Below, one piece after another: positions 26,101 to 37,301 of a stretch of DNA of 64,000 nucleotides (the stretch's first letter is position 1; every line of letters starts with the position of its first letter). The position numbers and the translations under genes were made by a program. This DNA is from Warburgia ugandensis (taxonomy: Eukaryota; Streptophyta; Magnoliopsida; Canellales; Canellaceae), in assembly GCA_035236585.1 (NCBI GenBank), contig CP141128.1, forward strand, positions 54,363,257 to 54,427,256, written 5' to 3'. The notes below the pieces were generated by a model. It saw only the letters and a program-made list of their open reading frames with translations, searched no databases and was not told where the DNA came from.

Positions 26101-28738
26101 TGTAATGCCCGAGCAATTTATGCTATTTTGGACATTATATAAGAAGTGGACTGTGTTGAATGTTTTACCTTATTTAAAATATTAAATGAAGGAATTTGTG
26201 AGGAAGGTACCATTAGATTCTACTCAAAAAATGGAATCTAACGCCTCAAAGAACGTCGAAAACGGAGTTCGTATGAAGAAGTTACGGCCGTTTAAAGATC
26301 AGGGGTAGTTCTGTAATTAAACAGTAAATGAAAAAGAACGAAAAATGCAGGGGGCCGTTTTGATAACAGCACCCCCTGTCGTTTTCCACCTCCAGACTTC
26401 TCCAGAAAACCCTTTTCTCTCGATTTCTCCAGAACACACCAGGGGAAATGGCGGCACCGCCATTGAGGGGCACCGCCTTCTCCCCTCTATGAAAGCCCCA
26501 TCTCCCCCCTCACAAAAACACAGTTTCCGATGACTTTGGGACTAGGGTTTCCGGCAAAAATTGGAAACCCGTCTCCACCCAATTCCTTCTGAGTTTTCTG
26601 GCAACGGCCAAGCCCAAGTCTGGCCGACCATTCCTTTACCCATCTCCCCACCTCCCCTCTTGTTCCTCTGGCATCATCGAAAGTGGGGTTTTCCCCGTTC
26701 TTCATGAGTTCCGGCGAGCAGGCACACCCATCGGGAAAAGGGCGTCCCTAGGCTAACCAGGTAAGCTGTTTTTCCCTTGTTTCTCTCCGTTTTGGTTTCC
26801 CCAGGCCAAGATGCATGCCGGATCTGGTTTGTCCCAGCTGGTTTTTCCAGCCGGTTCTAGCCGGCCATGAACGAACCAGGCATCCCAGGGAAGCCATGCT
26901 GCACATGCACCTAGGAAGGGTTCTAGGTGTACGACAGTGCGTACACTATCCTAGGTACGGCCTTCGGGTGCGCGCGCAACATGGGGCACGGGTCTTGGCT
27001 CGACCAGGATGCACGGGGTGCCCTGAGAGCTGAGACGCGCCATGCTACAAGGTGCGTCTGTGCGATGATGTGCGTCATAGCACATCACTTGAGCATGCAT
27101 GTGCACATGAAAAATGCAATCCCTAGCATGGCCTTTGGGCGCGCACGCAAGTGAGGCAGTCGCAGTCCAACCAGGATGCACGGGTGTCCTGGGAATTGGG
27201 ACACCCGGACCTAATGAGCCTATAAAGTTAGGATCAGAGGACAAATTACGGAGTTTAAACTATTGAATAGTAGATCTATATCATAGGATCTAGCCTGACA
27301 ATAAAATAGGCAAAGACCATGGACCTTAAAAGGCAGATCTAGCGATCTAATGTTTAAATAGAATGAAATTAATAAGGACTCCTTGTATCCATTCATACCC
27401 AGGAGTTTATAAATGAGACCTAGGAATGGGTTGAAGTGATAAAGGATGCGACTCCAGGAGACTTTGAGGTATGTGCTCTATCGCTACTAGACTTTTAAAA
27501 AGAGCCATGATTGTTTTAAATGCATGTTTTAAGTATAAATTATATGACTTGTTTAGCATGACTTATTCTATGGCTTGTTTAGGATATAAATGAATTCAGC
27601 ATGCATATGATTAAATACATTATGCATAGACATGTTTTGCAAACAATTGCATATATGGCATGATTTGTGAGCATTGAGTTCTTGAAAAATTGCATGTCCT
27701 TGAGGGTTACCAAAAGACGCTGGGTAGGCAGTTGTGAGGGCCAGGCAGTTGTGAGGGACCCAAAGAGGACAAGTTTTGAAAAAGAGGTTTTTGCTTGTTT
27801 GATCGTATATGATTTGGTCTTGTAAGCTCATGGGCACTATGCCGAGAGGTTTGGGTTGGCCTCCAGCCTCTACCACTATTAGGTGGATGGGTACCACGTC
27901 CAAAAAGGGCATGTCCCTGCTTCGACTACGTGTGGTACAGGGGGCTACCACTGGTATCACGGCACTAGGTCGAAGTGTCATATGTCCCGTGGAGGCATAT
28001 GACCCTATGTCCCTAGGTACCTAGGGACCACACGGCGGCGAGGTCATGCGCATAGTTGGACCCTATGGTTTGAGGATTTACTTGCATTGCATATGGCATG
28101 ACATGAGGTTGGTCGACCATACCAAATATCCATGAGTTGGATTCAGTTGAGCATCTTATGCATATCATTATGTTTATAATATATATGATACTTTCGACTT
28201 GGATTATGCGATTCTTTACATCGTTAGTATTCTAATTCGACAATGATTTTTAATATCGATATTAAACATGGTTGTTCAAACATGCACATGTTTTAAAGGG
28301 CATATGATTTTTAAACATAGCATGCATTACAAAACTAGTAGTGATAGACTCCTACTAAGTATAGTATATACTCACCCTATCCTTAACATTTTTCAGGATA
28401 GTTCCATTCACAAATAGAAGACGCCTCAGGAGATATTAGTGCTACGAGCAAGTGAATCAAATAGGAGACAATTATACATATAAGTAAACTCTCTACCCTT
28501 TGGACATGTATTTGTATTTAATTACCGTTGGGCTGTGAGCTGTGACTGGATAGACCTGGGGAAAAACATTTATGATTTTTGAAGTTTTTCAAAAACTAGT
28601 TTGATTGTTGTGAAAGCAAATGACACTCGGGGTTTTCAAAATGAGTTTAAAACTAAAGATTTTCTGCTGCATTGCATGGTTTTCCTTAGGAATTAGATAT
28701 TCCATTTAAACATGCATGGGAAAACCTAAGTCGTCACA
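26101..28738 (+). mobile_element. L1 5' LTR
   Basis: TGTAATGCCC to AGTCGTCACA, 2,638 bp. It carries, in order, the shared LTR motif (ATGGAATCTAACG / ACGGAGTTCGTATGAAG, 26,231-26,280), a pyrimidine-rich, GC-richer zone (26,360-26,760), a GC-rich zone with TGCACGGG repeats (26,870-27,200), the structured block conserved in the other LTRs (27,826-28,080) and the conserved 3' domain (28,490-28,738). The promoter and polyadenylation site are presumably inside, but I cannot place them by eye. Confidence 0.93.
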
Positions 28739-28740
28739 GT

Positions 28741-28752
28741 TGGTATCAAAGC
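28741..28752 (+). promoter_or_regulatory. L1 primer binding site (tRNA-iMet type)
   Basis: TGGTATCAAAGC lies two bases after the LTR. It complements the 3' end of plant initiator tRNA-Met apart from one A for G difference from the canonical TGGTATCAGAGC seen in L2. Confidence 0.92.
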
Positions 28753-31700
28753 CCAGGTTTTATCCTTTTACAGCCAGTCCAGCATGTCCAAGGGTCATAG
28801 ACAATAGAGAAAATCAACAAGAAGTAGTATAAATAGAAGTAGTAAAGATGACTACTTCTATTTGAGGATTACAATATTAATGCTCAAGGCATTTCACCTT
28901 AAACAAATAGGTGAAAAAGAAGATGGGTCTAGCAAATACTTAGATATTGGATTGCTTGAAACCTATCAAAATCATAGGAAATAAGGATTATTGTACAGTA
29001 GTGCAAACAAGGAAACTCATATATGGATCATATTATGATAAGAATGGTGAATGAAGATGTTAGTGGGCTTGTTAATAGATAGTTCTGACCTGCAATAAAG
29101 TAATCTCATCAAAGGTGAGAAAATTGAAGAACCTAGATGGCTATCTTACCATCATAAAGAATATCAGTATATGAGTACACTATCACAAAGATATGATATA
29201 AGTATGATAGGGGATGTAAAAGACAGACTTTGAGAAGATTTTGATGATAATCTAAGAGGGATGAGAATGCAAGATAATATTAGGAAATAACTGTGACTCG
29301 TACTAGATCACAATGGTATGGATCCTGAAAGACTTAACTCAATTTTGGATACCTTAATTGGAGTCTTATGAAGAGTAAAGTGCTATCGAATAATAATTAC
29401 TTGAGAATTATGGAGCAAATCAGAAGATGTATACAAGTGACAAATTATGTGAATAAGACGAATATGATAGGGAAATGAATTCGACCGAGTTATCAAAAGA
29501 TTTTGATGATCATACCAAGGATGATAATAGATTGATCCTAACATGAACTTGTAAGAAAAGTATAAAAACGTCAATGCCATTATTAAGACATTGTATGAAT
29601 TTTATTGAGGCTATAGGCAATTAAGGATTTCGATGATATTAGAAAACTTCAACATTTCCTGGAAGTATTAAGTTTCTCTTGACTACCGCATAGATTAAAT
29701 ATATGCAACCACTTAAACGAAAGTAATGATCTAGGTAGACAAAAATGAGGATTTTGAAGAAAAGAGAGAAAGAGATAGAGATGTAACTATAAGTATTCAA
29801 TGAATATTGAATATTCAAAAGAAAAAGGTCATGACTTTATTAAGGAAAGAATATATCCATAGAAATCTTTCATCTTGAATCATCTGGGAAGATAAACCAA
29901 TCAACTTTGAAGGAATGATGATAGATGAGTTGGTGATCTTATTGTAAAAGAGTATAAAAGAGAGAAAGCATATGGGGTTTAAGACTTTGAGTAGAGTATC
30001 GAATTTCAAGAGATTATGCGACAAGAAATTTTCAAAGAGGAATGGTGACCAACTAGGAATCAAATTCTACAAATGGTTTGATATCAATTATTACAATTAG
30101 ATTCTTATCGGATTCATTAGCTTATAAGGAACACCAATGGATATAATCCATAAAAAGGAAAATTTGGTGATATCTTACCTTGCCAAATAAATATATTGAA
30201 AAAGGAATTAAATCGGGACAGTGACTTGTCCATTTAGCAAATAGGGTACCATCAAGGATCGAATTGAGGTCTTGCTAGCATAGATTTGGAAGAGCAAATA
30301 TCTTAAGACCATTATTTAGTCATTACCTTTAGAGTACTGTTGACTAAATAAAGGTATCCCACCCTAATTAATCAAATATGTTAATAGTCAAAGTTATAGA
30401 CTCAGAGGGATGGTATAAATCTTTCGACTTGAGTTTTCCCTGAAAGAAGTTATTTGTTAGACTAAGATATTTTTGAGTCTGAGGTTAGTTAATTAAACTA
30501 CTTCATGGAAGAGCTACAAGTACAATAAATACAATAACAACTGAGACAGAAGCAAAAAATAAGGAGCGATCTCCACCAGTGAGACAGATTTTTCCAAACC
30601 TGAATAGATACCATGACAAACCATAGAAATCACTGTGGGTCTGAAAGATGCTGCTGACTTGGATTGAAAAGAAAGGTAGATAAGTACCGATCACTTTAGT
30701 GACCCTTGAGTTTATGACAAAGATATATCTGGAATGAGACTAATAGGTAATCAAATAAAGTCTTTCTATGTCTAAGAAAATATTCTATGCTTACATGAGT
30801 GTTTTTCAAATTTAACAGCTTCAGCATAACTTGATGTAGTAGCTATTGAACAAGAACTGCTATTATAAGCTAAGTATGAGGAGGCACTTGAAGTATAAAA
30901 TTTGAGGAATTGAGAAAATCACTACTTATGATACAGACTGCATGATTGACAATAAAGCCTTAATAAAAAGATTGAACAACATATTGACATAGGGGATGGA
31001 AGGAGAAAAGGTGAGATGGCTAGCACACTATAAGGTGAAGATTTAATGTTACGTTGCCTGTAGACAAATAGTTAGTTGTTATGTGCATATACCAAAGTAC
31101 GAAAAATCAATTGAAGGGATTTCCGAAGGACTAACCCTACCGGATTGAGTATAGAACTTTTGGACTGAAAGGTTACGAAGAAAACCATCAGGCAAAGAAA
31201 GGATAAAGAGGATGATGACAAAGGATTCAACCATGACTTAGTAAGGGTACTCGGTTATAAGAGACTTTTTGCTTTGCATAAATGGGAACATTATTGAAAA
31301 TCCTAATGACAAATTGATGTGAACAGTGAAATAGGCTTCTGGACGAGGACATGTGACCCATGATGATGAATCGACCATTAACATTTGACATGAGTTTGGA
31401 TAAAATCTTCACGGAGAAAAGCGTTTAATGAATTCAATAGTTATGAGACTGGATATAGAGTTAGGACATTTTACTTTCAGTATATAATAAGGTCCTCAAT
31501 GGAAGATGCTACTAATTGACTTTCATGATTTTATTTTGAATTTAACTTTGGTCGAGGAATCAAGTCACATATGGAAAACGACAGACAATTGAAATTCGAA
31601 GTTAATCAAGGGTTTGGCTGTAGAGCACATGATACCATGTCAGTTATTGAAGTATCTTGGGGACAAATATAAAAGATAAGAAGCAAAGTTAGACACAATA

Positions 31701-32155
31701 GAAAAAAGGTAATTTTTGGACTCTTACTAATGACATATAACCAACCATTAGAAGGAGATGCGGATGATGAAGAGATCAAGAAGAAAAAGGATTATCCTAT
31801 GATATTCAAAATAAAATAGGAGAAATAAGATCATATGATCTCAAAGAAGCATGATCCTACAAGGAGACTATCCTATACATGATGAGAAAAGTATAGGCAT
31901 CCAAGGACTTCGGGATAGATGAATTACCGTTAGAAACTGGTATTGTTAAACTGGCATGTATGAGAGTATGCATCAGAGTACGCAGCGAAAGCGGCCCTTA
32001 TAGGTAAGGCCTTGTAGAGGGAACAATAAAAATGATAAATTGAGGATCAACCTAGATTTGATTCCTAAGGGGAGAATGCATTCACCAAAAAGTTATCTAA
32101 GAGACAAAATACCTTGAAGATGATAATTTATGGAATTTCAAGGACGAAATTCTTT
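28753..32155 (+). other. L1 internal region, no coding capacity
   Basis: About 3.4 kb, purine-rich on the plus strand and full of stops in all frames. No gag, protease, RT or integrase motif could be found. The sequence is nevertheless collinear with the 2.35-kb internal regions of L2: the region after the primer site (CATAGACAATA.AGAAAATCAA), TGACTACTTCTATT.GAGGATTA, AGGCTATAGGCAATT.AGGA, GGAATGGTGACCAACTA and the 3' end (CAGAGTACG.AGC, ATTCTTTTAAGGGG). It is therefore a family of non-coding elements with a shared internal sequence, of the large-derivative (LARD) kind. Confidence 0.85.
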
Positions 32156-32165
32156 TAAGGGGGTA
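32148..32165 (+). promoter_or_regulatory. L1 polypurine tract region
   Basis: GAAATTCTTTTAAGGGGG, directly before the 3' LTR, is the hallmark 3' end of many plant chromoviruses (GACGAAATTC...AAGGGGG). It primes plus-strand DNA synthesis. Confidence 0.9.
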
Positions 32166-32169
32166 ATAA

Positions 32170-33413
32170 TGTAACGCCCAAGCAATTTATGCTATTTTGG
32201 ACATTCTATAAGAAGTGGACAGTGTTGAATGTTTTACCTTATTTAAAATAGTAAAAGAAGGAATTTGTGAGAAAACTTGGTACCATTAGATTCTACTTGA
32301 AAAATGGAATCCAACGCCTCAAAGAACACCAAAAATGGAGTTCGTATGAAGAAGTTACGACCGTTTAAAGATCAAGGGTAGTTCTGTAATTAAACAGAAA
32401 ATGAAAAAGAACGAAAAATGCAGGGGCCGTTTTGATAACGGCACCCCCTGTCGTCTTCCACCTCCAGACTTCTCCAGAAAACACTTTTCTCCTGATTTCT
32501 CGAGAACACACCAGGGGAAATGGCGGCACCGCCTTCTCCCCTCTATAAAAGCCCCATCTCCCCCCTCACGAAAACATGGTTTCCGGCAACTTTGGGACTG
32601 GGGTTTCCGGCAAAAACTGGAAACCCGTCTCCACCCAGTTCCCTCTGAGTTTTCTGGCAATGGCCAGGCCCAAGTCTAGCCGGCCATTCCTTTACCCATC
32701 TCCCCACCTCCCCTCTTGTTCCTCTGGCATCATCGGAAGTGGGGTTTTCCCCCTTCTTCATGAGTTCTAGTGAGCAGGCACACCCATCGGGAAAAGGACG
32801 TCCCAGGCTAACTAGGTAAGCCGTTTTGGTTCCCCCAGGCCAAGATCCATGCCGGATTTGGTCTGTCAGTATTTCGATTCGACAATGGTTTTTAATATCG
32901 ATATTGAACATGGTTGTTCAAACATGCACATGTTTTAAAGGGCATATGATTTTTAAACATAGCATGCATTGCAAAACTAGTAGTGATAGACTCCTACTGA
33001 GTATAGTATATACTCACCCTATCCTTAACATTTTTTAGGATAGTTCCATTCACAAATAGAAGATGCCTCAAGAGATATTAGTGCTACGAGCAAGTGAATC
33101 AAATAGGAGACAATTATACATGTAAGTAAACTCTCTACCCTTTGGACATGTATTTGTATTTAATTACAGTTGGGCTGTGAGCTGTGATTGGATAGACCTA
33201 GGGAAAAACATTTATGATTTCTGAAGTTTTTCAAAAACTACTTTGATTATTGTGAAAGCAAATGACACTCAGGGTTTTCAAAATGAGTTTAAAACTAAAG
33301 ATTTTCAGCTGCATTGCATGGTTTTCATGAAATGGTTTTCAAATAGGGATGCATCCCGCCTTAGGAATTAGATATTGCATTTAAAAATGCATGGGAAAAC
33401 CCGGGTCGTCACA
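32170..33413 (+). mobile_element. L1 3' LTR with a 1.39-kb internal deletion
   Basis: TGTAACGCCC to GGTCGTCACA, 1,244 bp. The first ~700 bp match 26,101-26,832 and the last ~545 bp match 28,225-28,738. The junction is at 32,866/32,867 (GGTCTGT joined to CAGTATTTCG), so the counterpart of 26,833-28,224, including the GC-rich zone and structured block, is missing. A smaller gap near 32,822 removes about 20 bp as well. Confidence 0.92.
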
Positions 33414-34602
33414 TTAATAGCCACATGATCCGAGTACATTATGACTTTAGACACTAACAAGTAAGATCTAAACTTATCTAGAGCAAACACTACAGCCAAC
33501 AACTCTTTCTCTATAACCGAATAATTTATCAATGTGCTACCCCAAAACACCTCAAATTGCATAATTCGTCGCATCATACATTATCTAGAATGGTGTGCTC
33601 CAATCAAGTGGTTGGATAATGGGTGAAGAGGTCAATTCAACCTTTATCCACTCAAATACTTTCCTACAGTTCTCATCAAAGCAAAGGTAGCTTCCATTGT
33701 CAGTAAATTACAAAGGGGCTTGGCAATCTTCTTGAAATCCTTAATGAATTTCCAATAGAAGCCAATATGCCCTAGAAAAGAGTAGATTTCTTTTGCCATC
33801 CATGGTGGAGGAAGCTTATCTATTAAATCCACCCTGGCCTTAGCTTCCTCTATTGCATTGTGTGATATAATGTGGGCTAAAACTATAACACTTTGTAACA
33901 TAAAATGGCACTTTTCCCAAATCAACACTAAATTCTCCTTCTAACACCTTGTGAGAACTAACTACAAATGGTGTAGGCACTCATAAAAAGAAGACCCAAA
34001 TATAGAGAAATGAACACCTTAAGAAACCTTTCTACCATATTTGAAAAGATTCTCAACATACACCTTTGAAAAGTGGTTGGTTCATTATAAAGCCCAAAAG
34101 GCATATGTTGGTAAGAAATGGTCCTAAAGGGCAAGTGAAGGTGTGATATACGAATCTAGTTATAACTAGAATATCCATCTAGAAAACAATAATAACTATG
34201 ATTGGTCAACCTCTCAAAAATTTGGTCTGTAAAAGGTAGAGGAAAATGGTCTTTCTTCATGACCACGTTCAATTTTCAATAATCATTATAGACTCTCCAC
34301 CTAATGGTCATGTGGGTGGGTCCTAACTCATTCTCCTCATTCTTGACTACCATCACCCCCGATTTCTTGGGTACAAATTGAACAGGGTTGACTTAAGTAT
34401 TGTCAGAGATGTGGTAACATAAGCGAGGACATCTTTTATTGCACTAAACAATGGAGTGTTAATTTGGACATGCTTAAATACATCCATGAGCTCATTGTAA
34501 TTGGGGGAACAAGGCTTTAGAAGCATAGATTGTCTCCACTATAGGTTCCACAAGAGATTTATGTCTTTTCTCTTTCTCCTATGTTTTGGTTGCCTAATTT
34601 TC
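33414..34602 (-). pseudogene. Element A reverse transcriptase / RNase H (broken)
   Basis: Reverse transcriptase copies element RNA; RNase H removes the RNA strand. From 34,602 leftwards: VPKKSGV..V and NEENEL.PT (34,330-34,390), YYCFLDGYS.YN (34,150-34,200), MPFGL...TTFQRCM (34,050-34,110), then ISHNAIEEAKARVDLI and SFLGHIGFYWKFIKDFKKIAKPLCNLL (33,710-33,860, split by no more than small gaps), then KELLAVVFALDKFRSYLL (33,440-33,520). The FMDDF catalytic block expected near 34,000 is not readable; hydrophobic text replaces it, so the catalytic Asp pair is lost. Frameshifts occur near 33,650 and 33,950. L2 is inserted at the upstream side and L1 in RNase H. Confidence 0.88.
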
Positions 34603-37301
34603 TGTAATGACCCCAATTTTTGTAATATTAAAAGCCCATAAAAAGTTCAGTTTTAAAGATAAGGGCATTTTGGTCATTTCACTAGTTTCCTTGACTAAAC
34701 CCAGGAATTTGGTCCTAAAAGTGGTGCCATTAGATGCGTCTCGGAAAAAGGAAACCAACGAGACCAAAATCACCCAAAACGGAGTTAAAATGAGCAAGAT
34801 ATGGCCCTTTGAAGTTCAGGGGCAAAATTGTAAATTTTACAAAAACCACTTAACTTGAAAAACACAGGTGCCTGTTTTGATACGGGCACCCCGTCGTCTT
34901 CAACCTCCTAGAGGTTTCTAGAACGGAGGTTTTTCAAGGAGAAACCACCGTCATTCTAGAGGATTCCCCACCGCCATTCAAAGGTGATTAGAACCCCTCC
35001 ATAACCCTCTTTAAAAGCTCTATAAATAGAGCTCTTGGGTGCCCTAATGGCAGCCCAAAACCTTGGAGAAAACCCATCGCGGAGCAGTGACCAAGAGGGG
35101 AAAACGTAGAGAGAAAACTACCCACGAAGCAGGTACGTACAAAAAATCCCCAAACCCATCTCACCCACAATCCTAGGCTCGGTTTCCCTAGGTTTTTTCA
35201 TGAAAAAACATGGAGAATAGGCCTCTAGGGAGCCACCAAGGACCCTGGGACGTCCCCAGGGATGAACCAGGGCATTCCAAGGATGCCCCAGTCCCCCAAC
35301 AACGGAGATGGCCCGCTCCAGACGAGACGCGTCGAACGCGTCTGAGAAGAAAACCAACGGGCGCGTCCACGGACGCGCCCGCTAAAGAGGACGACGGCTG
35401 AGAAAGTCACGCGCGTCTGCAGACGCGCCTGCTCAGGCACGCGTCGCAGATGCGCAGCGCACTAGTGAAGCATCATTTTTTTGGTTGTTAAGGAAGCCAG
35501 GGCACATGACGTTGACTCGCAGCGCCCTAGCATTCCGACTTTTTCTCTTTAAGTACTCTATGTACATACAACACTAAAACGCTTATAACTTGAGATCTAG
35601 AGCTCCGATTGAGGCGCCGCAAAAGGCATTGTGTCTGTATCAACGACGCAGACACATCCAAACTATAAAATCTTTGATCAAGGCCCAATAAAAGGTGGGC
35701 ATGACCCTTAGAATAGGATGGTGGCGCGTGACCACTAGAACTTTGGAAAACTGAGAATACCAAGGCCTAATTAGGACCTTGGGACACCCATAGGCATAGG
35801 GATGGACCCCTAATGCCTAAGTAATGACACCCAACTGCTCTAAACCCATCAAAGATAGGTTAAACTAACCTTGAGTCCCCAAACCATGTTCAGGAGCGTA
35901 CGAGGACAAGAGGGTTAACGCGACCTAGTCAGGTAGGTGCTCTATCACTATTAGATTCTTTTAAAAGAACTATTGATATTTGAGAACATATGTTTTAGAT
36001 ATATGACTTGATTTGCATGTGATTTGCATGAATTAATTTAGCATGCATGTTAAATGTTTTGTACATAGACATGTTTCGTGAAAGATTGCATATACATTAT
36101 GCACACATATGTTTTGTAAACAAGTGCACACATTGCATGATTTAAGTACTTGCAAAGATTGCATGTCCTTGAGGGTTGCCAAAAGACGCTGGAGTGCCGA
36201 GGGCCAGGCAGTTGTGAGTGACCCAAAGAGGACTGGTTTTGAACAGAGGTTTTTGGCTTATTTGATCGTACATGATTTGGGCTTGTAAGCTCGTGGGTGC
36301 TATGCTGAGGGGTGTGGGTTGGCCACCCAGCCTCTACCACTATTAGGTGGATGGGTACCACGCCCAAAAAAAAAAAGGGCATGTCCCTGCTTCGACTGCA
36401 TGTGGTACAGGGGGCTACCACTAGTGTCACGGCACTGGGTCGAAGTGTCATATACCCCGTGGAGGTATATGATCCTGTGTCCGTAGGTACTCGGGGACCA
36501 CACGGCGGTGAGGTCGTGGGCATAGTGGGACCCTATGGTTTCGTGGATTTATGTGCATAGCATATGGCATGATATACGGTTGGTCGACCATACCATGATA
36601 GATATCCACAAGTTGGATTCCATGAAGCATCTGATTCATATCATGATGTTATGACATATTTTTATGATTATGATGTATGATACTTTCGACTTGGATTATG
36701 ATATTTCTTTAAGTCGTCAGTATTTCGGTTTGACAGTGGCTTTTAATATCGATATTGAACGTGATTATTCGTACAACATGCATATGTTTTTATGAGCACA
36801 TGATTTTAAAGATCGCATGCGTTATAAAACTAATAGTGATAGACTCCTACTGAGTATATTATATACTCACCCAATCCTTAACATTTTTCAGACATCAGTA
36901 AGTACTCAAGGACAGGACACGTCCGTATATATCATGGTTCAGGGCAGCTTCACTCACAAAAAGAGGACCTCTATGATAGTGCTATAAGCAAGTGAATCCA
37001 AAAGGAAACAAATGCACATGTAGGTAAACTCTCAACCCTTTGGACATGTGTTTGTACTTAGATACAGTTGGGCTGTGCATTGTGACTGGAAAGACCTGGG
37101 GAAAAACATTTATGATTTCTGAAGTTTTTCAAAAACTACCTTAGTTGTTGTGAAAGCAAATGACACTCGGGGTTTTCAAAATGAATTCCAAATAAAAGAT
37201 TTTTCCGCTGCATTGTACTGTGTTTTTTTTAAAATCGGGATCCCACCTTAGGAATTTAGATTTTTCATTTAAAAATGCATGAGAAAACCCGGGTCATCAC
37301 A
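34603..37301 (+). mobile_element. L2 LTR-1 (SINE-free, original 5' LTR)
   Basis: TGTAATGACC to GGTCATCACA, 2,699 bp. The SINE target ACCCACGAAGCAGGTA is present once and uninterrupted (~35,122). Compared with the other two it lacks ~19 bp (CCGCACTGG..., lost between AGGG repeats near 35,260) and keeps a 25-bp GC-rich segment with a hairpin arm (near 35,370) that the others lost between ACGG repeats. The shared LTR motif is at 34,726-34,815. Confidence 0.94.
35325..35428 (+). repeat. Cluster of GC-rich inverted repeats in LTR-1
   Basis: Three hairpin-capable units in ~100 bp: AGACGCGT-CGA-ACGCGTCT (35,325-35,343), GGGCGCGTCC-AC-GGACGCGCCC (35,359-35,380) and the perfect 18-bp palindrome GCGCGTCTGCAGACGCGC (35,411-35,428). 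They stand out from the AT-rich surroundings. LTR-2 and LTR-3 keep the first, have lost the right arm of the second and have a variant of the third. Confidence 0.9.

Larger units (their letters stand above)
26101..33413 (+). mobile_element. L1: non-coding LTR retrotransposon with TSD TTAAT
   Basis: A complete long-LTR element bracketed by TTAAT (26,096-26,100 and 33,414-33,418). The 5' LTR is 26,101-28,738. An iMet-type primer site follows two bases after the LTR. The internal region is 3.4 kb without any recognisable or long reading frame. A chromovirus-style polypurine tract precedes the 3' LTR at 32,170-33,413. It interrupts A's RNase H, which reads on across the two flanks. Primer site, polypurine tract and LTR termini match those of Tekay/Del chromoviruses, so I infer mobilisation by proteins of such an element. 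Element T is the only such relative in the window, and it is dead. Confidence 0.93.

Noticed and set aside
34607-34858. 83-codon plus-strand ORF at the start of L2-family LTRs
   Set aside because: It lies over the shared LTR DNA motif; no start context, no known domain, and the S5 version has a different start and extends differently.
36050-36523. 157-codon minus-strand ORF repeated in all three L2 LTRs (also 41,269-41,757 and 46,520-46,993)
   Set aside because: The copies are recent duplicates, so ORF sharing is no evidence of selection; the same DNA is open on the other strand and the L1 counterpart has a different C-terminus.
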